Shown here in pieces: positions 54,265 through 63,173 of a DNA stretch of 64,000 bases. This DNA comes from GWE2-42-39 sp942493345 (GTDB taxonomy: Bacteria > Bacteroidota > Bacteroidia > Bacteroidales > Prolixibacteraceae): the NCBI GenBank assembly GCA_942493345.1, contig OW818695.1, positions 1,488,001 through 1,552,000 of the forward strand, written 5' to 3'. Each line of letters opens with the position of its first letter. Within the stretch, counting starts at the first letter, position 1. The notes under the pieces are model-generated. The model did not search any database. It was given only the letters and a program-made list of their open reading frames with translations, and was not told the origin of the DNA. A program made the position numbers and the translations under genes.

Positions 54265-55841
54265 TTCAGTTTTATCAGTTTTATAAATACAATATCATTG
54301 TCCCGTAATTGCATACTCGTTTTATAAGCGCCATCCGTTATTGCAACAATGTCGGTGCGAACCGGTGTCCCCGAAGATTCCTGCTTCAGTTCGGCTTCTT
54401 GCTGACGGGTTATCTGCGATGGCCTTCCCATCTCGACGTACTTCGTAAACGGGTCGCTTTTTTTATAGCCTACCTGATAAACTTCCAATCGGTATTTGCC
54501 ATTTTTTACATTCCTGATCTGCAATTCGACTTCCTCTTTAACCTGCGATGGTTGATCTTTTATAAAGTATCCCTGATCGAACTCTTTGTCGGTATTTGTA
54601 AATGTATAGTTCCAAATGAGCGCCTGCACATCGTTGTTTGGCGATGTGGTTACGTACGATGATGCATCGGTATTCCGAAGTGTAGTGCTTCCCAGTTCGC
54701 GCATGAATTTATACGCATAGTACGTTGGCTTTTTTATATCCTGCAGATTGAGCAACCCGAAGCCGCCATGAAAAGGTGTAAGACCGGGTCCGGCTTCTTC
54801 AAAAATATCAGTAAATGTCCAGTACGACATGGAGTTGGCGCTCGCCCCGGTTTTCTTCAACGTATTTAAAACGTAGGTGGCATTCTGATAAGTATCATGA
54901 ATGGGGTCTCTGGACGAAGGAGAAGTGTTCCATTCGGTAAAATGTAGCTCTGCATTTTTATAGGCCGACGCATGAATGATATTTCGTACTTTCCTGACGT
55001 TTATCGCGATGGTATCGGCATTGTTTTTAAGTTTTTGTTTTTTTGTACCCATTTCATCCAACACGGAAGTTGTTCCATAATCGTGTGTTGAAACAAAATC
55101 GACGGGCAGTTTAGCGCTGTCACAATGGAAAAGAAATTGATCAATCCACTTGGTGGCAGATGTTGCAGGCCCTCCGACACGATAGTCGGATGATATGCTT
55201 TTTACCGCATTGGCAGTGTGTTTGTACAACTCAAAATAATCGGCCTGTGTGCCGTCGAAAAAGCCCCGGAGATCGGGTTCGTTCCATACTTCAAAATACC
55301 AGGTTGAAACTTCTTCCTTCCCATACCGTTCCTGCCAGTGCATCACTAATTTGCTGATGAGCGCATCCCATTTTTCATACGATTTTGGTTTGCTGACATT
55401 GGCTTTCCACCAAAAAATCGTTTTGGTGCCCGAAGCAAGATCAGGCGGCATAAAACCAAATTCAACAAATGGTTTTATGTTGACACTTAGCAGAAAATCG
55501 AACAGCCGGTCGATGTATTGCCAGTTGTACTGCGGATTTCCCTGTTTATCTTCGGTATATACCCGCATATCGTCGTGCAATAAACCATGAAAACGGATGT
55601 ATTTAAACCCGATTTCCTTCTGAACGATTGCAAGCTGTTGCTGCCAGTCGGCACGCAGCCCTTCGTTTGCACGCCCTGCGCCGATGCAAAAATTAAATGC
55701 ATCAATTGTTTTGCCTTCGGTCTGCTTCAGGTCTGCATTAATTTCTCGTACAGCAAGCATTTGCGCATTGATGTAATTTGCCGACACGATTATCAACAGA
55801 AATAACGAAAGCGATTTTTTAATTTTCATTTCAGCATTCAT
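54261..55841 (-). CDS. GH39-like glycoside hydrolase (beta-xylosidase type)
   Basis: 526 residues; signal peptide ends ANYINAQ. Clan GH-A barrel about 60-400: YIRFHGLLHDDMRVY, acid/base E188 in FEVWNEPDL, nucleophile E303 in LHFTEWNTS, and ANSMSYWTFTDIFEEAG typical of GH39. A beta-sandwich tail follows (420-526). GH39 members release xylose, or iduronic or other sugars, from non-reducing ends. Both catalytic glutamates are present. Start at 55841; an ATG at codon 5 is also possible. Overlaps the beta-helix gene by 4 bases. Confidence 0.88.
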   Translation of the reverse strand: MNAEMKIKKSLSLFLLIIVSANYINAQMLAVREINADLKQTEGKTIDAFNFCIGAGRANEGLRADWQQQLAIVQKEIGFKYIRFHGLLHDDMRVYTEDKQGNPQYNWQYIDRLFDFLLSVNIKPFVEFGFMPPDLASGTKTIFWWKANVSKPKSYEKWDALISKLVMHWQERYGKEEVSTWYFEVWNEPDLRGFFDGTQADYFELYKHTANAVKSISSDYRVGGPATSATKWIDQFLFHCDSAKLPVDFVSTHDYGTTSVLDEMGTKKQKLKNNADTIAINVRKVRNIIHASAYKNAELHFTEWNTSPSSRDPIHDTYQNATYVLNTLKKTGASANSMSYWTFTDIFEEAGPGLTPFHGGFGLLNLQDIKKPTYYAYKFMRELGSTTLRNTDASSYVTTSPNNDVQALIWNYTFTNTDKEFDQGYFIKDQPSQVKEEVELQIRNVKNGKYRLEVYQVGYKKSDPFTKYVEMGRPSQITRQQEAELKQESSGTPVRTDIVAITDGAYKTSMQLRDNDIVFIKLIKLK

Positions 55842-55893
55842 TTAATATTAAAATATTGAAATACAACATCGTTGAACCTATTTAAAAATCCAC

Positions 55894-58830
55894 TCAATCC
55901 TTCTTACTGAATGCAGTTTCTAAAATTACCAACCGGCGATCGCCTGTGTATGTAATATTTACATTGCTGCTGTTTACCGGAGTTTCAACGGCTATACGTT
56001 CTCCTGCGTTTATTGTTTTGGAAACCTCCGGAAGGTCGTTCACTTTTATTTTGATTACCAACGCTTCGGAACCGGGATTCCAAATCACAGACGTTGCCCT
56101 GTTCTGTCCTTCAGGAATTCTGCACCAGAACTTGCCCGTGCCTTCGCTGGTGTTTTTATCAGGAACAGGCTGCCCACCGAAACTTTGCGCGTACGGCCCA
56201 AAAGGACGCCTTCCGTTTGAAACATACTGAATACCAGGTCGCGTGTTAAAACTTGATCTGGCTCCGCCTGCTAGCTGGTAACCTTCCTTCGTTACAACAA
56301 TGCCTTTGCCAAGGTAATCTTTCGGGACGCGGGGCGTAGAATTGACAAGCATCCCGCTGTATAAATCGGTCACAACACCTTTTTCCGTTTCGTACTCGCC
56401 CCAAATAACAGGACTGGTAATTAACGGGTAACACTCGTGCCCTGATGTAGTTTTTGTGTAATTGATCAGGTTTAAAAAAAGTCGCGCAGCCACCGGATCA
56501 ATCGATGTGCGGTTGGCAATATCCAATCCACATAAAATGATACTTCCGTTACCCTGAAATTGTTCGGCCAGAGCGATGGCTTGTAATCCCGAACTGTAAT
56601 TCGCAAGTATTGCTGTGCTTGCCACATCATTGCTGTTTTGCAATGTAAATCCATCGGTAACAGGTTTGATCGCCGGAAAGCCGCTTTTTGTTTCATCCCA
56701 GTTGGTATAGTCGGACCATACGCGCAGGTTATCTCTTGTAATACCCGCAAACACCGGATGATCGGGCCGTTCGGGATTTACATAATAACCATTGCGGGGT
56801 GATTTTGAAGATACCGGGTACACCGGGTGATCGATATCGACATTGTTGTTTCCCAACGGGTTTACGAGTATTGGATTTACATTGATAAGATGCGTACTAT
56901 CCTGCCGCATACACAAAACCCTGCCTCCTTCTGCTATCATTTTTTTGATGTTTGCTGATTTATCGGCAATCAATTTATCGGCGGAATTTTCCCCGATAAT
57001 CAAAGAACTTCCCTGCGAAATAGAAGTAAACGACGACACTTCTATAAACTTGATGCCCAATTTCGATAGCGATTGTTTTGTGGCGCCCGTTTTATCGTAC
57101 AATAAAACCGGAGAATTATTTGAAATAGTCGATTGGGTGAAATTCTCATCTGCAATAAAAAGGTCATAAAAATTGCGGGAAACAACAGTTCCATTGCAAA
57201 CCACTTTCCCGGAAAGTTGATATTTCCCGGAAATAATATCCGAGGGCAATTTTATTTCCAATACCTTTTTTGCTACCGAATAATATGGAATATCAGCAAG
57301 TATTATACTGTCGGCAAATACAAGTTGTTGTGCTTTGTCTTTTATCTCGAAAACCAGTTTTGCATTTTTAAGATCTGTAAAATCGTTCGCATCATTGATA
57401 ATATGCGCTATCGGTTTGATAACAAAACCTGCATAAACATTGGGTGTCCAGCACTCCCAACTGAGTAAAACCGGCTGATACGATATTTTCACCTGATCGG
57501 TAACAGGCTTCGGGTTCATGTCGTCAAACGTTGCAACGGTATTCCAGTTGTAGAACAAAATAGTAAATGGAAATACGCCGCTCAGATCCGGATTAACCGA
57601 TCGTAATTGCCGAAATGTTTCTGTCGCCTGGCGAAAAGTAAAGCTCTGATGATAGTCGGCCAACCGGGCCTGTAATTCCTGTGCTGCATGTCCTGTCCAC
57701 GCCAGTTGAGAACTTGGATTTTTATGCGCCGGGGTGAGATTGTAGCGCCCGTCGGGACCAGTATAATTGCCAACACATTCGGTAAATGTTATGGGCTGGT
57801 GTTTGCTCGGATACGGATTGATTTTGGCTTCGTCGCGTATGTGTAAAAATGTAAATGGCGAACTGTAATACCACCCCCAATACCGGTGGATATCGGTTAT
57901 ATCACCCGTCTTTCCGTAACCATAACCCGCATTGGCGATATACACCCTGGTTTCGTCCCATTTTCTCAACTTATTGTACGCGTAATCCAAAAACTTCTCC
58001 CAGATTTCAGCACGAACTCCGGCAAAAGGCGTTTCATTGGTCATTGCATAAACCATTAAACTTGGATGATGCGCAATCAGACCCAGCTTTTCGTTTTCAT
58101 ACCAGGCAACCCCTTTGTCGTAATTGGAAGGAAAACCGCCATCGGTTTCGTCGCCCACTTTGGCCTGTGCTTCAACTTTTTCGCCACCGGCAACTTTTCC
58201 ACTGTAATTTCCACCAAACACCATCATCCCAAGTTCATCGCACACGTCGAACCATTCTTCTGCATCAGGGATGCGAATAATATTTACATTGATGCTCTTC
58301 ATAAATTTCACATACTCAAGGGCAAGGGCACGGCTATTTTCAAGCTCGTCCGGGATGCCTCTTCCGGGAGGATTGATCGCAATTCCACGTAAAAATATTG
58401 GTTTACCATTCAGAAAAAGGTTGCCTCCGCGACGTTCAAAACTTCTGAATCCAACTCGTTCGGTCAGTGTTTTTTTCACAATCCCTTTCTCCAATTGCTG
58501 CAATGCTATTTCATACAAATACGGATTATCGGGCGTCCATAAAACAGGCTTCAAATTCGCGATGGTAAATGCCAGATGATTGCCGCCTTCATTGATAGCC
58601 GCGCCTGGTTTGACATCTCCCTGCCACAGAATTTTTCCATCCGGAGATTTAATAACCGCTTTAAATGCGACCGAAGGAGATAAAACCTGATTCTTATCGA
58701 AAACAATGCGGACATAATCCATCCCCGTGAAAGGAGTTATGGATGCAGTTTTCATCGCAACTGATTGATCCTGTGCATACGATGATATGACAAAAAGCAG
58801 GATGATGAGTTGTAAAAATATTTTCTTCAT
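55894..58830 (-). CDS. GH2-like glycoside hydrolase without the N-terminal jelly-roll domain
   Basis: 978 residues from ATG at 58830 (MKKIFLQLIILLFVISSYAQ, signal peptide). Right after the signal a GH2 Ig-like domain begins (about 25-130, LKPVLWTPDNPYLYEIALQ and RVGFRSFERRGGNLFLNGKP), then the TIM barrel (about 130-440) with FLRGIAINPPGRG, acid/base in YAMTNETPF and nucleophile in ITFTECVGNYTG, then beta domains with a Rossmann-like glutamine amidotransferase-type region (LLYDKTGATKQSLSKLGIKFIEV). The usual N-terminal sugar-binding domain of GH2 is absent. An in-frame start 30 codons upstream overlaps the neighbouring gene and lacks signal features. Sugar specificity unknown. Confidence 0.82.
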   Translation of the reverse strand: MKKIFLQLIILLFVISSYAQDQSVAMKTASITPFTGMDYVRIVFDKNQVLSPSVAFKAVIKSPDGKILWQGDVKPGAAINEGGNHLAFTIANLKPVLWTPDNPYLYEIALQQLEKGIVKKTLTERVGFRSFERRGGNLFLNGKPIFLRGIAINPPGRGIPDELENSRALALEYVKFMKSINVNIIRIPDAEEWFDVCDELGMMVFGGNYSGKVAGGEKVEAQAKVGDETDGGFPSNYDKGVAWYENEKLGLIAHHPSLMVYAMTNETPFAGVRAEIWEKFLDYAYNKLRKWDETRVYIANAGYGYGKTGDITDIHRYWGWYYSSPFTFLHIRDEAKINPYPSKHQPITFTECVGNYTGPDGRYNLTPAHKNPSSQLAWTGHAAQELQARLADYHQSFTFRQATETFRQLRSVNPDLSGVFPFTILFYNWNTVATFDDMNPKPVTDQVKISYQPVLLSWECWTPNVYAGFVIKPIAHIINDANDFTDLKNAKLVFEIKDKAQQLVFADSIILADIPYYSVAKKVLEIKLPSDIISGKYQLSGKVVCNGTVVSRNFYDLFIADENFTQSTISNNSPVLLYDKTGATKQSLSKLGIKFIEVSSFTSISQGSSLIIGENSADKLIADKSANIKKMIAEGGRVLCMRQDSTHLINVNPILVNPLGNNNVDIDHPVYPVSSKSPRNGYYVNPERPDHPVFAGITRDNLRVWSDYTNWDETKSGFPAIKPVTDGFTLQNSNDVASTAILANYSSGLQAIALAEQFQGNGSIILCGLDIANRTSIDPVAARLFLNLINYTKTTSGHECYPLITSPVIWGEYETEKGVVTDLYSGMLVNSTPRVPKDYLGKGIVVTKEGYQLAGGARSSFNTRPGIQYVSNGRRPFGPYAQSFGGQPVPDKNTSEGTGKFWCRIPEGQNRATSVIWNPGSEALVIKIKVNDLPEVSKTINAGERIAVETPVNSSNVNITYTGDRRLVILETAFSKKD

Positions 58831-58904
58831 GATTTTTGAATTAGTATAGTTTGATTGTCCGTTCTTCTTTGTGTTTAATCGCTGCGCCGGTAACGTTGCT
58901 GTGA

Positions 58905-61900
58905 TTATTTCGAATACCATACATCCAGTCTTGGTTTATTGGCTTTCCCCGATGTATCAATAATCACTTCACGGCCCTTGTCCACATCATCGCCCAGTTG
59001 CCTTGTTTCGCGAACCAGAACAAATGTAATTCCTTTACCTCCATGTTTCTTTACCAAATCGGTCACATCGAGCATGTGGTTTTGCGGCTTATTATTGAAG
59101 GCCATTTCACCCGCAACAAAAGCCTTTTGGCCAACTTCTTTTATCAACGCTTCCTTGCTGTCAAGCTGCGGGGCGTTTGCCCAGTTCAATTTTTTCTGAT
59201 CCCATTTTTCAGAAGGAATTCCATACACATGAAGCCGGTACGGACGGGATTCATTATCGACATAACCATTCACATTCAATACAACGCGCTGTAAGTTGCC
59301 GACGGGCTTTTGCGAAAGGTCGAAATAAATACAGGCAACCTTATTGTTCTCCGGTTGAGCTGCATCCAAGCATACTTCCAGTTGCTTTTTATTGCCATCA
59401 TTTTTACCTGAATTCTCACCGCCCACCACAGTTGCCGCAGCCAATGCAGAAATTGTTGTTTTCGCAACACTTCCTTTTGGGATTGTCAGCAGCGCCACAC
59501 TTTGAGGTGGCAACGTAAAGGCCAGCTTTTTATTGGCCGGTACTCCGATCACCTGCGTGACCTCACCATAATAATCAGGACTTACCATTTCAGCAATAAC
59601 GGGAGAACCCGATGAGACAGCAAGAGCCGACAAATCAATCGTCAGGTTATTATTGTATCCGCCCCGCTGCACCAGCCATAAATAGTAATTTTCCGATGTT
59701 TCATCGAATGATGTAAGAGCATCCAGATTTTCATCGCTTACCGATGAACTTGTTTCGTACAACGGCCGTTCTTCCTTGAAGCCTTTCGCGAACAAACGGA
59801 CCACTTCGCCGGTACGCTGAATTCCTGAAACATCATAATTATTTTCATCCTCAGCGGGTCCGTCACCTTGTGCAAAGACCTTTATTTCGCGTACTTTCAC
59901 AACTCCGGCGTCATCCGAAACAAAGCGAATTTTCGAGGTGGTAACCGGTTGTTTAAACATTCTGAAAACCTGGGCATATTTATTTCCTTTTTCCGAAAAT
60001 CCGGGAATATCTTTCCATTCTCCGCTACTCAAATATTGCAGGCTAAAATCCCGTACCCGGTCGGGAGCAGTATATGTACCCGAAGAAGAACCGGTATATA
60101 CAACAGCGCTTCCCAATGTTTTTTCTGAACCCAGATCAATTTCAATCCATTTCTGTACATTGGTTGAATCAGAATGCCAGGCCGACCGGTCCAATTTATC
60201 GCCGTCGACCACCAGCTTTGCCTGCCATTTGGTCGATTCATTACTTACCTTCACGGGCTTGCTTTTTGCAAGGTTGATATACGCATCTTCAATAATGCGT
60301 TTTCCCTGCCATGTAAAATGATGTCCGGATTTTACCCCTGATGTGTATGTCTCGGACACCGTGTTGGAGAATTTAAAAGCCCACATTCCATAGGCCCCAT
60401 TCCGGGTATTGTTGGTATAAATGCCCGCCCACTCGGTAAACAGTGAAGGCGAATCCATGGTTTCTTCTTTATCGATCAGGTACGCATTCATCCAACGTCC
60501 GATTTCGGTATAAACAATTGGCAAAGTTTTACCGGCGGGATGATTTTCAGATAGTATTTCCCGAATATTCGAAACCCGGCTTTCATATCCTGCAGCAGGA
60601 GAATTATACGAATGAGTGGAAAATATGCCCAGCAAATCTTCATCAATTGGCTTTCCATGATAGTCGGTACGAAGATTTTTGGCAATCGCAGCCCACCATT
60701 CAGGATTATTGCCGGCAGTAACCGGACCCACCATTCGTGCTTTTAGGTTTTTGCCGTATTTTTTATTTACATCTTCCAATGCGCATTTTACTGCATCCGA
60801 AACAATTTGCATTCCACCAATCCACTGGTCCAGTTTCATGGGGCCGGATGCTTTGTGGTTCGGCTCGTTTTGCATGGCAAACATGGTTACATCGCCTGTC
60901 TTTGCCGCATAATAAGCCAGGGCGTAATATCGTTGCCACTGCTGCCATTTATTACTCCAGGTATCGTTGAAATCGGTACTGTTGATTTGCAGAACCGGAT
61001 CAACTTTTAATCGTTTCAATTCCGATAAAACATAACTAAGCACCATCGGATTGGTATTTACCGCCTTTTCTGTATCATCGTATAGCGGGAGTAATTTTTC
61101 CCATTTGATAAAACTGTTCTTTTCAGGATTTAACCGCAATTCGGTTTTCCGTTTATCAAACGCTTCTACATTGGAAATATTTTCATCAATCTGTATCGTG
61201 TTCAGAGGAACATACGAGTTCAACGAAGTCCAAACGCGAAGGCTGTTCACCCCGGAATATTCGATCCATCCGGAGGCATTGCTTTCGGGCAAATAATATC
61301 CCTGGTTGTAACCTACGTATTTCATCGATTTCCCAACCACTTTATCAGCAATCGTAATCGTCATATCCTGATCGTTTACCCGTTCTGTTTTTTTCTGAAG
61401 ACTTATTGCGCTTCCGGCAAGAGGCCTGTTGGTTTCGGTTCCGAAAACCTCAATTTCCATGATGCTTATCGGCTCGCCGTCATCGCAAACAAACCGAAGT
61501 TTGAATGTATTCAGCGCCGGGGAAAAAGAAAAAGGTACATCTACCAGACGGTTTTCGTGCACCTCGGTGTTGGGAATATCTGTCCAGTTGGCATCGTCCC
61601 AATATTGCAGTTTGAAATTTTTTGCCGACCAAAAACCGTTCGCCTGAATTGCTTCAGAAGCGGTTCTTTCTGCCTCCGGAATACCGGTATGAACAATAAT
61701 TTTGCTGATGTCGCAATATTTCTGCAAGTCGATTTCAAAAATATGCGGCGGTTTTACATTGCCCGACATCCATTTCGAATTGCGGGTAATTTTGCCATCA
61801 ACAGCATTCGTTGCCGGATAATTAGTATTCTCCGAATTCGCGACAACCGGTTTATTGAATGCGACATTTTTTTGCTGTGCAAACGATGAAATGCTGATTA

Positions 61901-61937
61901 AACAGCAAAATGAAATGATCAACAGCTTGTTTTTCAT
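58905..61937 (-). CDS. Multimodular GH-A hydrolase with two F5/8C domains and a CBM96-like domain
   Basis: 1010 residues from ATG at 61937 (MKNKLLIISFCCLISISSFAQ, signal peptide). First discoidin/F5/8C domain about 20-165 (NVAFNKPVVANSENTNYPATNAVDG); a clan GH-A-like catalytic part about 190-550 with candidate acid/base in FAMQNEPNHKA and nucleophile in IVYTEIGRWMN; second F5/8C domain about 560-705 (AKLVVDGDKLDRSAWHSDS, WIEIDLGSEKT); then a beta region and a C-terminal CBM96/DNRLRE-like domain (about 855-1010). Multiple binding modules suit insoluble or complex polymer. The GH family I cannot name; similarity is to endo-type GH-A or arabinofuranosidase-like enzymes. Confidence 0.8.
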   Translation of the reverse strand: MKNKLLIISFCCLISISSFAQQKNVAFNKPVVANSENTNYPATNAVDGKITRNSKWMSGNVKPPHIFEIDLQKYCDISKIIVHTGIPEAERTASEAIQANGFWSAKNFKLQYWDDANWTDIPNTEVHENRLVDVPFSFSPALNTFKLRFVCDDGEPISIMEIEVFGTETNRPLAGSAISLQKKTERVNDQDMTITIADKVVGKSMKYVGYNQGYYLPESNASGWIEYSGVNSLRVWTSLNSYVPLNTIQIDENISNVEAFDKRKTELRLNPEKNSFIKWEKLLPLYDDTEKAVNTNPMVLSYVLSELKRLKVDPVLQINSTDFNDTWSNKWQQWQRYYALAYYAAKTGDVTMFAMQNEPNHKASGPMKLDQWIGGMQIVSDAVKCALEDVNKKYGKNLKARMVGPVTAGNNPEWWAAIAKNLRTDYHGKPIDEDLLGIFSTHSYNSPAAGYESRVSNIREILSENHPAGKTLPIVYTEIGRWMNAYLIDKEETMDSPSLFTEWAGIYTNNTRNGAYGMWAFKFSNTVSETYTSGVKSGHHFTWQGKRIIEDAYINLAKSKPVKVSNESTKWQAKLVVDGDKLDRSAWHSDSTNVQKWIEIDLGSEKTLGSAVVYTGSSSGTYTAPDRVRDFSLQYLSSGEWKDIPGFSEKGNKYAQVFRMFKQPVTTSKIRFVSDDAGVVKVREIKVFAQGDGPAEDENNYDVSGIQRTGEVVRLFAKGFKEERPLYETSSSVSDENLDALTSFDETSENYYLWLVQRGGYNNNLTIDLSALAVSSGSPVIAEMVSPDYYGEVTQVIGVPANKKLAFTLPPQSVALLTIPKGSVAKTTISALAAATVVGGENSGKNDGNKKQLEVCLDAAQPENNKVACIYFDLSQKPVGNLQRVVLNVNGYVDNESRPYRLHVYGIPSEKWDQKKLNWANAPQLDSKEALIKEVGQKAFVAGEMAFNNKPQNHMLDVTDLVKKHGGKGITFVLVRETRQLGDDVDKGREVIIDTSGKANKPRLDVWYSK

Positions 61938-61957
61938 ATTTTGTGGGTATATTTTAT

Positions 61958-63106
61958 TCATGTCAATGATCTATTTCTTACCAAAATGCAAATCGGCAAA
62001 ATGCAGGAACTGCTCCCAGTCATATGGAAGAATATCGTGTTTGCCTTTGCGGTTATGATAGCCGATCCTTCAGCGCTTGCAACATACAACGGACGAGGGG
62101 CTATCAACGCAAGCAACATATGCTGATCGAAAGGCAACAAGGTATCTTTGCCTGCATATTTACAGAAATTTTTGTCGAACCAATGTGGAAATACGTTGCA
62201 AATACGCGCTGTGTTTTCTCCACTCAGATGATGAAACAATTTTGCTCCTCCGGCTCCCGATTCATTGCTGATTACCATTGCAAAACGCGAATCTGTAGCG
62301 CCTGCCCATAATGCAGCTTTTCCCATTCTTGAAGTACCATACACGATAACTTCATCCGTATTGATGGTTTTATCCGTTTCAAAATAATCCATTGCCCTAC
62401 TCAGGCCCCAGGCCCACGCGGCCATCGTTGAAAAATTATCTTCGCAATTTTGAAGTTCAGGATATAAAGCCTGCACGCCGTTGGTAAAACCATCATCATA
62501 ATCAGGATCAACATCGCCTGCATATATTGTTGCGACCCCGTAACCCCGTTTTAGAATCATTTCGAGAGGCCATGCCGCTTCTGCAATACCTCTTGTTATG
62601 TCCGTTGCATGATTATTTATAACGCCTTTCGTTTTTGCGCTCATCCAATTTGTCGTAATTCGAATCGCCTTGTCTTTGTGTACCGACTGATTTCCTGCAA
62701 AATTATAGCCAACAAATAACGGAACTGGTTTTTTCATTCCATTTGGCAAATAAATAAGAATGTCCATCGACGGGCCGTTGAGAGAACCGTTGAAAAGAAT
62801 TTTTACCTGTCTCCGCGTTGCAATCCCGCCAAGCGCATTACAATCATCATCAAATACCTCGAATGTCATTTTACCGGGTCTGACAGGCGATTTTCCATAC
62901 ATCTGCTGTGTAAAAATGTTGATAATCTCAGGTCGCCGTTTTTCGTTCCATTGTCGAAGTGTCTTTACTTCCGAGCCGTCAACCATTTTCAGAACATCCG
63001 GTAATTGTCCCTGAACATTTACTTGCGAAAAAACATGTAAATGCAAAGAAAGAAGCATAACGACAACTGCAATTCTTTTGAATAAAATGATTGCAAAAAG
63101 TTTCAT
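61958..63106 (-). pseudogene. CE15 glucuronoyl esterase, C-terminus lost by deletion plus frameshift
   Basis: From ATG at 63106 the frame encodes 382 residues: signal peptide ending HVFSQ; NEKRRPEIINIFTQQMYGKSP; VYGTSRMGKAALWAGATD with nucleophile Ser259; ISNESGAGGAKLFHHLSGE with Glu282; then FDQHMLLALIAPRPLYVASAE. After Glu346 (near 62069) the sequence turns into non-family residues to a stop at 61958. In the +1 frame just downstream (62060-61971) the true family end is readable: IGYHNRKGKHDILPYDWEQF followed by LHFADLHFGKK and TAG. CE15 normally has about 45-50 more residues between these points, so the gene has an internal deletion not divisible by three. The catalytic His region (GKHD) is out of frame. 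CE15 cuts ester bonds between glucuronate and lignin or sugar alcohols. Confidence 0.85.
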
Positions 63107-63127
63107 TGATTGGCAAATTATTTTAGG

Positions 63128-63160
63128 AAAAAACCTGGCCGGCAATTCCTTCCGGCCAGG
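63128..63160 (-). terminator. Intrinsic terminator between susD and the CE15 gene
   Basis: On the minus strand CCTGGCCGG (63160-63152) pairs with CCGGCCAGG (63142-63134), followed by six T. A nine-pair GC-rich stem, 14 bases after the susD stop. It separates the transport genes from the enzyme genes or attenuates reading into them. Confidence 0.85.
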
Positions 63161-63173
63161 TTCCTGTCAATCA

